Assembly: GCA_964469905.1 (NCBI GenBank)
Contig: CAYXZW010000060.1
Location: 1 to 15,816, forward strand
Origin: MVRV01 sp964469905
GTDB taxonomy: Bacteria > Desulfobacterota > Syntrophia > Syntrophales > Smithellaceae
DNA length: 15,816 bases
Direction: 5' to 3'
The notes under the pieces were generated by a model, which worked only from the letters and a program-made list of their open reading frames with translations, was not told the origin of the DNA and did not search any database. Positions 7,669 through 15,455 of the stretch are shown here, piece after piece. Made by a program: the position numbers and the translations under genes. Numbering within the stretch: the first letter of the stretch is position 1; every line of letters begins with the position of its first letter.

Positions 7669-8844
7669 TTACTCCACATAGTGTCCCGCAAACTGCGACT
7701 GGTTATGGATAATGCCTTTTTCGCGGCGGAAGCCCAGGCCGCACGCCTCATAGGAAAAAAATACACTGGCCTGATATAAGCGACCATCTGAGTCTGCGGG
7801 CAGATCGGCCCAAGACTGATAAATTTTACCGTAAGTGCCATACTCTCCATCCCTGGCGGAAACAACATTGCCTCCTGCATCCAGAATACGGATATTGGCC
7901 CCTTCCCTGCTGAATGTTCTTTTCTCTACACATTTTTTCCCAACTATAGGTTTCGTATCCGTCTGCAGAAGTAGCGGATGCCCGGGAAACAAATCCCAAA
8001 GCACTTTCATTATCGCCTTGGATTGAAAAAGCAGCGTATAAGGAGGATTGAGCAGAATGCAGTGCTTGCGGCGAATAATTTCGGTGAGCAACAAAGTCAG
8101 TTCCGGCTCATGGGCACTGATGAATTCATAGGGAAGCAGCTTGAACCAGTAATTATAAGCATTCCCTTCTTTATCCAGAATACCCTCCTCCCTTCCGAAG
8201 AAAACCTTCTCCACATATTCAAAGCCGGTAATGAATCCTGCCTCATAGGCTATCTCTGCAAGCAGGCGGACGGTGTTTTCGTCTTCCTCCCCGGACTCCT
8301 CGAAACAAGAGAAAAGTGCGTGCGGAATGCGGTCGGCCTCTTTCCCGAATACCGGATGCTGCGCCTTGAGTCTAGTGAAATTATCCCTGATGGCTTCGTA
8401 AAGGTTGTTGTACTGATTTTCTTCCTTCATTCTGTTGTGCTTCAAAAGCAGCCATTGAACAAGCGCCACTTCAAAAATGAGTGACGGCGTGTCGGCATTG
8501 AACTCAATGAGCTTAACGGGTAGATCATCCAGTCCTCCGGCCAGATCAAAACGCCCCAGCAGATGGAAATGGCTGTCGTCATCCCAACTGTTTTCGATCA
8601 TTTCCACAAGATTGGGCGAGATATCCAAAAGCGGGTAAAGCTTTTGATCAATAACATGCTGGCCGGCCGTTACATACATTTCGTAGAGTTCATTGGCGGC
8701 CCGGTAATAGGCATCGCCCTCGGCCTCGCTTACCACAACCAGTTCTTCTGCCACATAAGATTTATCCTGAGGGGAAGTGTACCAATAAAATCCGAGTTTC
8801 TCATATATTTCATCCGGCACCGGATTGACCGCAAGAATCTTCAT
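7669..8844 (-). CDS. Glutathionylspermidine synthase-like ATP-grasp ligase (YjfC/YgiC type)
   Basis: A 391-residue protein of the GSP-synthase ATP-grasp family, matching E. coli YjfC/YgiC in length (about 386). Visible family motifs are GRFDLAGG (97-104), LIEFNADTPS (112-121), the LNPPYTLLFQSK stretch (265-276) and FSREGANI (311-318). It lacks the N-terminal amidase domain of true bifunctional GspSA, so it is probably an ATP-dependent peptide or amine ligase with an unknown substrate; a role in glutathionylspermidine synthesis should not be assumed. The ATG overlaps the stop of the preceding lipoprotein gene by one base (TGATG), indicating translational coupling. It is the last gene of the yjfL-M-C-like trio. 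Confidence 0.85.
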   Translation of the reverse strand: MKILAVNPVPDEIYEKLGFYWYTSPQDKSYVAEELVVVSEAEGDAYYRAANELYEMYVTAGQHVIDQKLYPLLDISPNLVEMIENSWDDDSHFHLLGRFDLAGGLDDLPVKLIEFNADTPSLIFEVALVQWLLLKHNRMKEENQYNNLYEAIRDNFTRLKAQHPVFGKEADRIPHALFSCFEESGEEDENTVRLLAEIAYEAGFITGFEYVEKVFFGREEGILDKEGNAYNYWFKLLPYEFISAHEPELTLLLTEIIRRKHCILLNPPYTLLFQSKAIMKVLWDLFPGHPLLLQTDTKPIVGKKCVEKRTFSREGANIRILDAGGNVVSARDGEYGTYGKIYQSWADLPADSDGRLYQASVFFSYEACGLGFRREKGIIHNQSQFAGHYVE

Positions 8845-9479
8845 CAGCCAAGGCTCCGGAAACTGCCGCCCATTCGGGAGAAAAAACCGGATTTTGCCGA
8901 ACCGGTTGACGAGCGACCGACATAATTGCCGCCTCCCTGACGGTTATGGCTGTAGTAACGGCCTCCCGACCAGTAGCCTGTATATCCACGGCGCCTATCT
9001 TCCTCTTCCTGCTGTTTGCTGACCAATTCCCTGTTCAGGAGACTCTGTCTATAAAGAAGGTCATCTTTATAGACGTAAGGGCTCAGCGATGAATTTCGGC
9101 CCATCAGATATCCGGCAAGCCCGGCGGTAATCACTGATCCCAGCCCCATACCCTTTTCCGTTTTTGCCTGATCCATGACGGAGGGAATTTTTTCTTCGGG
9201 AATAACTTCCTGCGAACCGTCCTGTTTCTTGACAACAACACCTGTTACCTTACTGGGATATTCCTTAACGATCCGGAAATCGCCGGGGCCGACTTCCTCG
9301 ATCATGGTCATCACACCGCTTTGACTTTGTGCCATGATATTGCCGCCGCTGTTGTCCGGATAAGAATGTGGCCTTCCCAGCGTAACACTATCATCCGCCG
9401 AATCGCAGCCGATCAAGAGGCTGTTAGCCAGAAAAAAAATGCCGCCGATGACGATTCTGCCGGTAACTTTATGACTCAT
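8844..9479 (-). CDS. UPF0323/DUF1190-like lipoprotein (YjfM-like position)
   Basis: A 211-residue lipoprotein. A signal peptide is followed by a lipobox ending LIGC, with acylated Cys25. Residue +2 is Asp, the inner-membrane retention signal under E. coli Lol rules. The middle part (EVGPGDFRIVKEYPSKVTGVVVKK) resembles UPF0323 lipoproteins. A glycine-rich hydrophobic stretch at about 110-127 is followed by a charged region and a Ser/Gly/Arg/Tyr-rich, low-complexity C-terminus. AGGGG lies about 7 bases before the ATG. It starts 17 bp after the DUF350 gene and is translationally coupled to the ATP-grasp gene, as yjfM and yjfC are neighbours in E. coli. No enzymatic motif is seen. It may be a substrate or membrane partner of the ligase; that is inference. 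Confidence 0.7.
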   Translation of the reverse strand: MSHKVTGRIVIGGIFFLANSLLIGCDSADDSVTLGRPHSYPDNSGGNIMAQSQSGVMTMIEEVGPGDFRIVKEYPSKVTGVVVKKQDGSQEVIPEEKIPSVMDQAKTEKGMGLGSVITAGLAGYLMGRNSSLSPYVYKDDLLYRQSLLNRELVSKQQEEEDRRRGYTGYWSGGRYYSHNRQGGGNYVGRSSTGSAKSGFFSRMGGSFRSLG

Positions 9480-9496
9480 AGCGTGCCCCTAACCAC

Positions 9497-10315
9497 CTAA
9501 ATCAGCTGACTGATGATCAGCGACAAAGCAATGGTAATACCTTGCACCACTATAATGGCCGCCGTATTGTTGTTGCGGATCTGCTCATGGATTGATGTCC
9601 GGGGCAGAAAGATTAACGCGGCAATTCTTTCGAAAGCAATGAGAAAGATCATGCCCACCAGCGCACTGACGGCAAATGCTGTCAGGCTGTTGATCCATCC
9701 GGTAAAGTCTCCGGCAATGCTTGCTCGCAGAATAATACTGTAAGCCAGGAGTAATCCCGCTACTGCCACTCCGGCGCTCAAGTTATTGTCTTTAACACAC
9801 GCAACCACGTCAAACCGGTAGATTTTTTCATGGAGATGAATGGCCGTGATCATAACAACCTGTCCTAATAAGAAAAAGGCCACCGCGCTGACAATACCAC
9901 CCTCCCCGCCGGAAAATGCTCCGTTGATCATAATGCCTGTGGCAATAAATGCACCCGCCTCAATCATCCCTGTCGGGACGTTGCCCTCTTTGACCAGATC
10001 GTTGTTGGATACTTTGGGAATAATAATAAAATCATTAATAAAGTGAGCGGCAAAAAAGATAACCACTACAATCAGGGCGTAAACACAGAAGGAAGCGATG
10101 TCCCGATACGATGATACGTCTTTAGTCAGCGCCTGCAGGGCGATACACACACCGACAAAGATGCCGAAGCGCCGCAGGGCAATAGCCAGGTTGTCGTTCC
10201 GGCTGATCTGGGCATCATCGTCAAACCGGGTAATGGCATCGGCAACTTTTTTGCTCAAAAACAAAAATACGATTACCAGCGCAATTAAAATAATCATCAC
10301 AAAATATTTTTCCAT
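9497..10315 (-). CDS. DUF350 (YjfL-like) integral membrane protein, duplicated
   Basis: A 272-residue membrane protein with about eight hydrophobic segments. It contains four related units spaced about 70 residues apart. Each has a hydrophobic helix, a polar turn with an Asn/Asp cluster (near 40-42, 105-112, 176-178 and 248-250) and a second helix. This fits two tandem DUF350 domains, each itself duplicated. DUF350 function is unestablished; its E. coli relative YjfL sits beside a PspA-like protein in a cluster linked to membrane stress. The ATG at 10313-10315 has AGGG nearby. It is the first gene of the trio with the lipoprotein (17 bp gap) and ATP-grasp ligase. No PspA-like gene is present in this window. 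Confidence 0.8.
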   Translation of the reverse strand: MEKYFVMIILIALVIVFLFLSKKVADAITRFDDDAQISRNDNLAIALRRFGIFVGVCIALQALTKDVSSYRDIASFCVYALIVVVIFFAAHFINDFIIIPKVSNNDLVKEGNVPTGMIEAGAFIATGIMINGAFSGGEGGIVSAVAFFLLGQVVMITAIHLHEKIYRFDVVACVKDNNLSAGVAVAGLLLAYSIILRASIAGDFTGWINSLTAFAVSALVGMIFLIAFERIAALIFLPRTSIHEQIRNNNTAAIIVVQGITIALSLIISQLI

Positions 10316-10339
10316 AAGCCCTGTTTCCCTTTGTTTTTA

Positions 10340-10388
10340 ATTTTACAAATGAAATAGTGAAATAGTAGTGTTACGCCGTTGAAATAGT
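10340..10388 (-). promoter_or_regulatory. Candidate promoter with repeated ACTATTTC sites upstream of the DUF350 gene
   Basis: On the minus strand, a -10-like TAAAAT (10340-10345) has no good -35. Three copies of ACTATTTC lie upstream: two in perfect tandem (10351-10358, 10359-10366) and one at 10381-10388. The tandem pair covers the spacer and -35 area, as activator or repressor sites often do. No matching regulator is identified. Confidence 0.3.
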
Positions 10389-10407
10389 ATTTTCATTAAT
10401 TCGCTGG

Positions 10408-10440
10408 ATTCCCTTGTCTCGCGCATGTTATCAAGGGGAT
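10408..10440. repeat. Short hairpin in the non-coding stretch 10316-10645
   Basis: A 9-bp stem (ATTCCCTTG with CAAGGGGAT, one G-U pair) surrounds a 15-base loop. It resembles a worn copy of the widespread hairpin repeats with a GGATTCCC...GGGGATGA core. A smaller GGCAA/TTGCC stem lies at about 10454-10469. No run of T follows on either strand, so a terminator role is weak. No gene is seen in 10316-10645. Confidence 0.35.
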
Positions 10441-10494
10441 GACACCTGGAGTTGGCAATACCTGTTGCCCTAAATATCAGTTAGAGCGGACATT

Positions 10495-10613
10495 GCGAGC
10501 GGTTTGGTTAATAAATCTTGGCGACGCGCAAGATCGGCGATTGCAACTGTTTGAGCCGCAGGCAAGTTTTGTAATCGCCTGAAGCGAGCCTTAGATTTAT
10601 CCAAAACGCTGGC
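10495..10613. repeat. Large nested inverted repeat (REP/MITE-like or structured RNA)
   Basis: The outer arms, 10498-10522 and 10588-10610, match as AGCGGTTTGG(TTA)ATAAATCTTGGC against AGCGTTTTGGATAAATCTAAGGC, differing mainly by a 3-base insertion. The inner arms, 10536-10546 and 10569-10579, pair over 11 bp with one G-U wobble. The centre carries a small GCC/GGC turn. The whole can fold into a branched stem about 115 nt long. It has no coding potential and lies just downstream of the response-regulator gene. It is either a repeat element, possibly with many genomic copies, or a structured 3' end; the sequence cannot decide. Confidence 0.5.
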
Positions 10614-10621
10614 TGGCAGCG
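10607..10621 (-). terminator. Weak terminator candidate after the response regulator
   Basis: In minus orientation, CGCTG-CCAGC-CAGCG is a perfect 5-bp stem followed by TTTT. It begins 25 bases past the regulator stop codon. The stem and T-run are short, and it shares bases with the larger dyad, so confidence is low. Confidence 0.3.
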
Positions 10622-10645
10622 AAAAGGATTTTGGGGCAACAAAAC

Positions 10646-12028
10646 TTATTCCCTTTCAAAGGTAATGCCATACTTTTCCAACTTCCGCTCGAAGGTAGGC
10701 CGGGAGATTCCCAGAACTTCACAAATCTCCCCTTTATTTATATCAGTCTCTTTAACTACTTTACGAATGTAGCGTTCTTCCACTTCATCCAGAGTAAGCA
10801 ATTTGCCGCGTTCGGAAGGCTTAAATATTTCAGCTGTTTCATCCGCAACGGCTTTTACATTCTCATCTGCACCCAGTTCCGGAAAATCGCCCTTCCCCAA
10901 AACCTGGCCTTTAGCTACTACGCAAGCCCGCACCAGTAAATTTTCCAGTTCACGGATATTACCGGGCCAGTTATACTTCATAAACGTTTCCATCATTTCA
11001 TCGGAAACTCCGATGATCTTCTTATGCAAATCGAGATTGATCTTGGCCAGCAGATAATCGATCAAGTGAGGTATGTCCTGTCGTCGTAACCGCAGGGGCG
11101 GGATAGTTATAGCGACAATGTTCAAACGGTAATACAAATCGTCGCGAAACTTTCCTTCGTTTACCATTACCTTCAAATCTTTATTGGTCGCCGCCATAAT
11201 GCGGGCATTGACCCTGACCTTATCCTTACCACCAACCCTTTCGAATTCCATTTCCTGCAAAATACGCAGTAGCTTTGCCTGAAGATTGATCGACATTTCG
11301 CTGATCTCATCGAGAAAAACCGTACCGTAGCGGGCAAGTTCAAACTTGCCGAGCTTGCGGGCAATAGCACCCGTAAACGAACCCTTCTCATGACCGAATA
11401 ATTCCGATTCCAGCAACGTCTCGACAATTGCCGAACAATTAACAGCAATAAACGGCTCATCGGGTGAAGTGTTGTGATGAATGACCTTGGCGATCAATTC
11501 CTTACCGGTACCACTTTCACCTTGAATAAGAACAGTAGTGCGGTTTTGCGATACCGTACCGATGGTCTTGAAAATATCCCGCATTTCGTTGCCGGTGCCG
11601 ATTATATCGCCGACCCGAAAACTACGCGACGGCTCGGTCAAAAGGCTTTCAATCTTTTTTTCCATCTCGTGAGATTTGAGTGCCTTCTTGATGGCCATAT
11701 CCAATTCATCGACATTGACAGGCTTGTGGATGTAATCGAATGCCCCGCCCTTCATGGCGTTGATCGTTGTTTCCATGTCATGAAAGGCCGTAATCATTAT
11801 GACTTTGACGTTTTCATTTTCTTCCCGGAGATCTTCCAGAACGGAGAAACCATCAACATCCGGCAGACGAATATCCAGAATCACCACGTCCGCGGGATTG
11901 CTTACATATTTATTCAACCCTTCGGTGCCATTCTGAGCCGTGTCCACAATGTACCCTTCTTCCTCGAGATACAGCTCCAGTGTTTGGCAAATCGAAACAT
12001 CATCATCAATAACAAGAATACTCGGCAT
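10646..12028 (-). CDS. NtrC-family sigma-54-dependent response regulator
   Basis: A 460-residue protein in NtrC/AtoC/ZraR layout. The receiver domain (about 1-120) has the acidic pocket D8-D10, phosphoacceptor D52, T80 and K102. The AAA+ domain (about 140-375) has Walker A GESGTGKE (170-177), the sigma-54 contact loop GSFTGA (216-221), Walker B TVFLDE (236-241) and the arginine region 303-316. The C-terminal Fis-type helix-turn-helix is at about 428-453. It should activate sigma-54 promoters by ATP-driven remodelling when phosphorylated by the adjacent kinase. GSFTGA replaces the commoner GAFTGA but is a known variant. The ATG at 12026-12028 has AAGG about 10 bases upstream. It lies 73 bp after the kinase gene. 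Targets are unknown; no convincing -24/-12 site was found in this window. Confidence 0.93.
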   Translation of the reverse strand: MPSILVIDDDVSICQTLELYLEEEGYIVDTAQNGTEGLNKYVSNPADVVILDIRLPDVDGFSVLEDLREENENVKVIMITAFHDMETTINAMKGGAFDYIHKPVNVDELDMAIKKALKSHEMEKKIESLLTEPSRSFRVGDIIGTGNEMRDIFKTIGTVSQNRTTVLIQGESGTGKELIAKVIHHNTSPDEPFIAVNCSAIVETLLESELFGHEKGSFTGAIARKLGKFELARYGTVFLDEISEMSINLQAKLLRILQEMEFERVGGKDKVRVNARIMAATNKDLKVMVNEGKFRDDLYYRLNIVAITIPPLRLRRQDIPHLIDYLLAKINLDLHKKIIGVSDEMMETFMKYNWPGNIRELENLLVRACVVAKGQVLGKGDFPELGADENVKAVADETAEIFKPSERGKLLTLDEVEERYIRKVVKETDINKGEICEVLGISRPTFERKLEKYGITFERE

Positions 12029-12101
12029 AATAAATTACCTTCATATACAGCACAAAGCGTTTAATCGCGGTTTTACCATTTACGCAGATTGAAGCAATCG
12101 C

Positions 12102-14651
12102 CTACCATGTTCGTCTTTCATTGCACTGCAAGGTCACTCTTACTATTGTTCCCTTATTTTTTTCACTTGTAATATCGATAGTACCGTTATTAAGATCAAT
12201 TATCCTTTTCACCTGAGAAAGTCCTAAACCCGTACCATAGTTTTTCCGGGTAAAGAAAGGATTAAATAGGTGGGGCATATCGGCGGCATCAATACCGCAG
12301 CCACTATCTTTAACCTGGATAACAACCGCCTCCCTGCTTCCCTCAAGATTGCTCAAAGAAATAATAATGCTGCCTTTTTCTTCGACAGCTTCTATTGCAT
12401 TGCGAATTATGTTGATGAAAGCATCAACCAGCATCGCTGAATCTGCTACAACCGGGGGAATGCTTTCGTATTGTGTCTGGATGTCGATATGCTTATCGGC
12501 AATACCTTTTTCGGTCATAGCCAAAGCTTGTTCCAGAACCTTAGTTAAATTCACCGGCGCCATGTTGGGTTCCAACGGCTTGGCAAATATCAGAATATTA
12601 TTAACTAACTCCTCCAGATGCTCAACTTCTTTTTCGGCGATTTTAAATCGCTTGAGATCGTTGCCGGCCGGATTCATCCGCTTTTCCAGAATATGCAGAC
12701 TCATTTTAATTGAAGACAGCGGATTGCGCACCTCATGGGCAATTCCTGCCGATAATTGTCCCAGAGCAGCCAGTTTTTGGCTTTCGTAAAGCTTTTTTTC
12801 CAGATTCTTGACTTCTGTGATATCTCGCTGCACAACCAAGTAGTGGCTTGTCCCGATAATTGGTGAAGTCGTCACAAAAAGATTCACTTTGCCCCCGTCC
12901 CTCTTTGTTCTTTCAATCTCATAAGGTTTGTATATGCCCTGCTTTCCTTCCTCCCATTTCGCCAAAACATAATCTCTATTTTCGGGTGCAACAAATTCCA
13001 GGAAGTGTTTGCCCTTAAATTCACGCGACTGCTTTTCACCGTCCCTACTTGTTCCGCGACTGATATAATTGATGATACCATTTTCATCCAACTCATAAAT
13101 CTTATCAGGCAGACTCTTTAAAATTGACTGCATATAATTGTTAAGCTCTTGAATTTCGTGCTGCAATTCAATATTCTGAGAAAGTTCATTTTGCAGGCTT
13201 TCTGCATATTCGCGCAAGCTTCTGGCTATTTCCTCTTCGTGGGAAACATCCTGCAATGTTTCAATTGCTGCGATAATTTCTCCTTTTTCATCATAAATGG
13301 GGGCCGCTAAAAAATATAAATGCCGGCTGTGACCACCGAGATTTTCGAAGTGATCGGTTGCTTCATAAGCGTTAACGACTTTCAGCGATTTTTTTACTTT
13401 CTTGTTGCCGTAATATTTATCCAGGCCCGCCAAATCATGATCAACGATCAAATCGACGATGAGCGGCCTCTTTACCGAATAAAAAGGTATATAATGTTTG
13501 TCGGTATTGACCATCTCGCTTGCCGGATAACCGGTCAATTCCATACAGGCCCGATTCCATAAAATTACTTTGTGCTCCCTATTGATAACAAAAGCGGGAA
13601 TAGGTGAACCTTCAACAATTCCTTCAATTGTTTTCTTTTCCAACAACAGTTTTTCCTGCCAGTCCTCACGCTCTCTCACCCTTTTTTGTTCTTCTTCAAT
13701 CCGCACCCTCTTGCCCTCGCGATATGCAAAATAAATACTTGCAATTACTACAACCAGAATAAGCAAAAAGGCGCTGAATAGAGTGTAAATGAAAGTCTTA
13801 CGCACAGGCATAACAACCTGATTATAAGGAGCAGCGACAAAAACAATCCATTTTTTATCTCCGGTGTACAGTGGATAATACGCGATGACGCTGCGCTGCG
13901 TTTGCTGATCCGACCTGCTCACCATAGCATCCATGTAGTTGCCACGTTCCTTTGAAATATCTATCGGGCTTTCAGGGATTCTTTGCAGCAGGTCTTTTAC
14001 GTTTTTCCCCACAATGGTCGCATCTGGATGAATAATTATTTTCCCGCGATCATCAGTCAACCAGAGATTGCCTAAGCTGTTTTCTCTTGTCTGCTTTTTG
14101 TAATCTTCGATTATAGCGGCGAGCGAAAAGGAAGCTATCCAGGCACCGGCAAAATTATTATGCCGCCAGATGGGACAACCGATAATCATATACCAGTTTG
14201 TGCTTTGCTTGGGCTTTGCAGCACTTGGTTTTTCCGGTAAAGTCAGATCATAATACAGATTTGTTTTTTTCTGCAGGACATTGAAATGTGCTGCCAAATT
14301 GACGTCAGGAGAGGCATTCTGCGGAAAGATCATTTTCATCTTTCCTTTGGCATCAAACAGGCCGACGGCGTCGATTGATTTTTCCCAGCCAGAAGAAAGA
14401 ATCTTAAAGTCGCTATTAATTTCTTGAGCAGATATTTTCTGTTGAGGATCGAAGTGGGAAAACAGAGCTATATTTTTTCCGGCTTGTGAAAAGATATCGG
14501 CAATTCTAATTGCTGTATTTTGGGCGTGTGCAAGCTGCTGGCGGCTGAAGACTTCAACCATATCCTTTTCCCGGGCATGATTAACTGTCAAAGCAAGCAA
14601 CAAAATCAGGATTATTACAATAGCACTGGCCAACAAGATGCGTATCTTCAT
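12102..14651 (-). CDS. Membrane sensor histidine kinase (Cache-like sensor, PAS-PAS-HisKA-HATPase)
   Basis: An 849-residue sensor kinase. Membrane segments at about 5-22 and 286-309 flank an extracytoplasmic region of about 260 residues that looks like a double Cache ligand-binding domain (DAVGLFDAKGK near 94-104, GNLWLTDDRGKIIIHP near 194-209). The cytoplasm holds a coiled linker, two PAS domains (about 340-470 and 505-615), HisKA with the H-box GIAHEVRNPLSS (His639), and HATPase_c with N-box NIIRNAIEA (747-755), G1 DSGCGI (782-787) and G2 GTGLGLS (806-812). It should phosphorylate the adjacent NtrC-type regulator. The Cache fold suggests sensing of a small extracellular molecule such as a carboxylate or amino acid; the ligand is unknown. 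The ATG at 14649-14651 has no clear ribosome binding site but is needed to include the first membrane helix. Confidence 0.92.
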   Translation of the reverse strand: MKIRILLASAIVIILILLLALTVNHAREKDMVEVFSRQQLAHAQNTAIRIADIFSQAGKNIALFSHFDPQQKISAQEINSDFKILSSGWEKSIDAVGLFDAKGKMKMIFPQNASPDVNLAAHFNVLQKKTNLYYDLTLPEKPSAAKPKQSTNWYMIIGCPIWRHNNFAGAWIASFSLAAIIEDYKKQTRENSLGNLWLTDDRGKIIIHPDATIVGKNVKDLLQRIPESPIDISKERGNYMDAMVSRSDQQTQRSVIAYYPLYTGDKKWIVFVAAPYNQVVMPVRKTFIYTLFSAFLLILVVVIASIYFAYREGKRVRIEEEQKRVREREDWQEKLLLEKKTIEGIVEGSPIPAFVINREHKVILWNRACMELTGYPASEMVNTDKHYIPFYSVKRPLIVDLIVDHDLAGLDKYYGNKKVKKSLKVVNAYEATDHFENLGGHSRHLYFLAAPIYDEKGEIIAAIETLQDVSHEEEIARSLREYAESLQNELSQNIELQHEIQELNNYMQSILKSLPDKIYELDENGIINYISRGTSRDGEKQSREFKGKHFLEFVAPENRDYVLAKWEEGKQGIYKPYEIERTKRDGGKVNLFVTTSPIIGTSHYLVVQRDITEVKNLEKKLYESQKLAALGQLSAGIAHEVRNPLSSIKMSLHILEKRMNPAGNDLKRFKIAEKEVEHLEELVNNILIFAKPLEPNMAPVNLTKVLEQALAMTEKGIADKHIDIQTQYESIPPVVADSAMLVDAFINIIRNAIEAVEEKGSIIISLSNLEGSREAVVIQVKDSGCGIDAADMPHLFNPFFTRKNYGTGLGLSQVKRIIDLNNGTIDITSEKNKGTIVRVTLQCNERRTW

Positions 14652-14689
14652 ATCAAATATAGAGACGATTTACCCCTCTCCAAATAATG

Positions 14690-14872
14690 TCATTCCTCTT
14701 CTTTATTATCTTCCCCCCTCTGTGCAGAGCTCCTTATTCCGAGCAAGACATAGACTAGGATGGCCGCCGTCAGGGAAATCAGCAATTTCGCCAGACCGCT
14801 TTCAATATTTAATACATAAGTGCAAATAAGCCAGACTATCGGGTAAGTAACAGCGGTCAGCAATTCCTGCAT
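14690..14872 (-). CDS. Small two-helix membrane protein, unrecognised
   Basis: A 60-residue protein with two hydrophobic segments (about 5-22 and 29-46) separated by a short polar loop, and a charged C-terminal tail ending in DNKEEE. The ATG at 14870-14872 has GAGG about 7 bases upstream, which supports real translation. The gene ends 38 bp before the sensor kinase on the same strand, so it is probably the first gene of that operon. I recognise no family. It might be an accessory membrane partner of the kinase, but nothing in the sequence proves this. Confidence 0.6.
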   Translation of the reverse strand: MQELLTAVTYPIVWLICTYVLNIESGLAKLLISLTAAILVYVLLGIRSSAQRGEDNKEEE

Positions 14873-14929
14873 AGCAATCCTCGCAATAAAAACTGTTTAT
14901 CTTTAAAGAAAATGATCAAAACTTTTTTA

Positions 14930-14948
14930 ATACTAACGGCCTTAGTAT
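14930..14948. promoter_or_regulatory. Operator-like palindrome over the -10 region
   Basis: A perfect 7-bp inverted repeat, ATACTAA-CGGCC-TTAGTAT, spans 19 bases and overlaps the putative -10 and spacer of the promoter at 14930-14958. The size suits a dimeric repressor. The binding protein is unknown. Confidence 0.35.
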
Positions 14949-14958
14949 AAAATTTCAA
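14930..14958 (-). promoter_or_regulatory. Candidate promoter for the small protein-kinase-regulator operon
   Basis: TTGAAA (14953-14958) and TAGTAT (14930-14935) are separated by exactly 17 bases in minus orientation, a plausible sigma-70 promoter about 58 bases upstream of the first start codon. AT-rich surroundings raise the chance of a random match. Confidence 0.35.
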
Positions 14959-15175
14959 TAAAAAACATAATAAAATACAAATATATTAATGATGGTTCAA
15001 TGCAATGACATTGGAAAAAGAGCAAAATGCCATCTGGTCGGTTATTGTGGCCGGGGATAAAAGGAATGAAGTTTATATTTCTTTACTGCATTTGAATGTT
15101 TTATATCAGGTCATTTAACAAAACTTTAAATTATTATAAAAAAGCGGCGATTTATTAAACATCACAAATAATCAC
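14959..15175. other. AT-rich intergenic stretch, no supported gene
   Basis: Part of the 583-base divergent region 14873-15455. The only coding hint is a 37-codon ATG frame on the plus strand (15005-15118) with no ribosome binding site and no recognised similarity. Nothing else is supported here. Confidence 0.5.
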
Positions 15176-15400
15176 TCAACGTATATCTACTAGAAAAAAC
15201 ATCATCCGCTTATCTTCTGCTATTTGAAGCAATCTCAATAAATTAGCAGCGTATCCTTCTTTAATATCTGTCGCTATATTCAAGATTACTTCCAAAATAA
15301 TTTCACCAACTGAGATGATGGCATGTATCGTGCAAAAGTTCTGCGCAAGTTCATATTTGGAATTATTTCCTCTTTGATATGACAGGACGCTTATGCTATG
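15176..15400 (-). pseudogene. Startless 74-codon open frame, possible gene remnant
   Basis: The minus frame from 15400 to the TGA at 15176-15178 is open for 74 codons. It has no ATG, GTG or TTG near its upstream end; the first such codon comes mid-frame. The predicted peptide looks protein-like: hydrophobic ISVGEIILEVILNIA followed by an amphipathic, charged stretch (LLRLLQIAEDKRMMFFLVDI). A 74-codon run is somewhat unexpected in DNA this AT-rich. I recognise no family. The frame overlaps the atpE promoter candidate, so it is probably either a decayed gene 3' end or chance. Confidence 0.25.
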
Positions 15401-15402
15401 TT
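15374..15402 (+). promoter_or_regulatory. Candidate sigma-70 promoter for atpE
   Basis: TTGATA (15374-15379), a 17-base spacer and TATGTT (15397-15402) with a TGC extended -10 just upstream. It would give a leader of about 47 bases before the atpE start, with AAAGGA at 15442-15447 as ribosome binding site. This is the best promoter match in the window. Confidence 0.5.
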
Positions 15403-15455
15403 AAGTTATATTATTAGGAAAATAATCAATACAATATTACGAAAGGAAATAAATA

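Noticed and set aside
10351..10388. CRISPR-like or microsatellite array (three ACTATTTC/GAAATAGT copies)
   Set aside because: The units are only 8 bp, with no regular spacers and no cas genes; at most these are regulator sites.
10453..10468. Sigma-54-like site (TGGCAA...TTGCC)
   Set aside because: The spacing between the GG and GC elements is one base too long for the strict -24/-12 promoter, and no plus-strand gene follows. The bases are better explained as a small GGCAA/TTGCC hairpin.
15005..15118. 37-codon plus-strand ORF in the atpE upstream region
   Set aside because: There is no ribosome binding site and no recognisable similarity, and the length is easily reached by chance.
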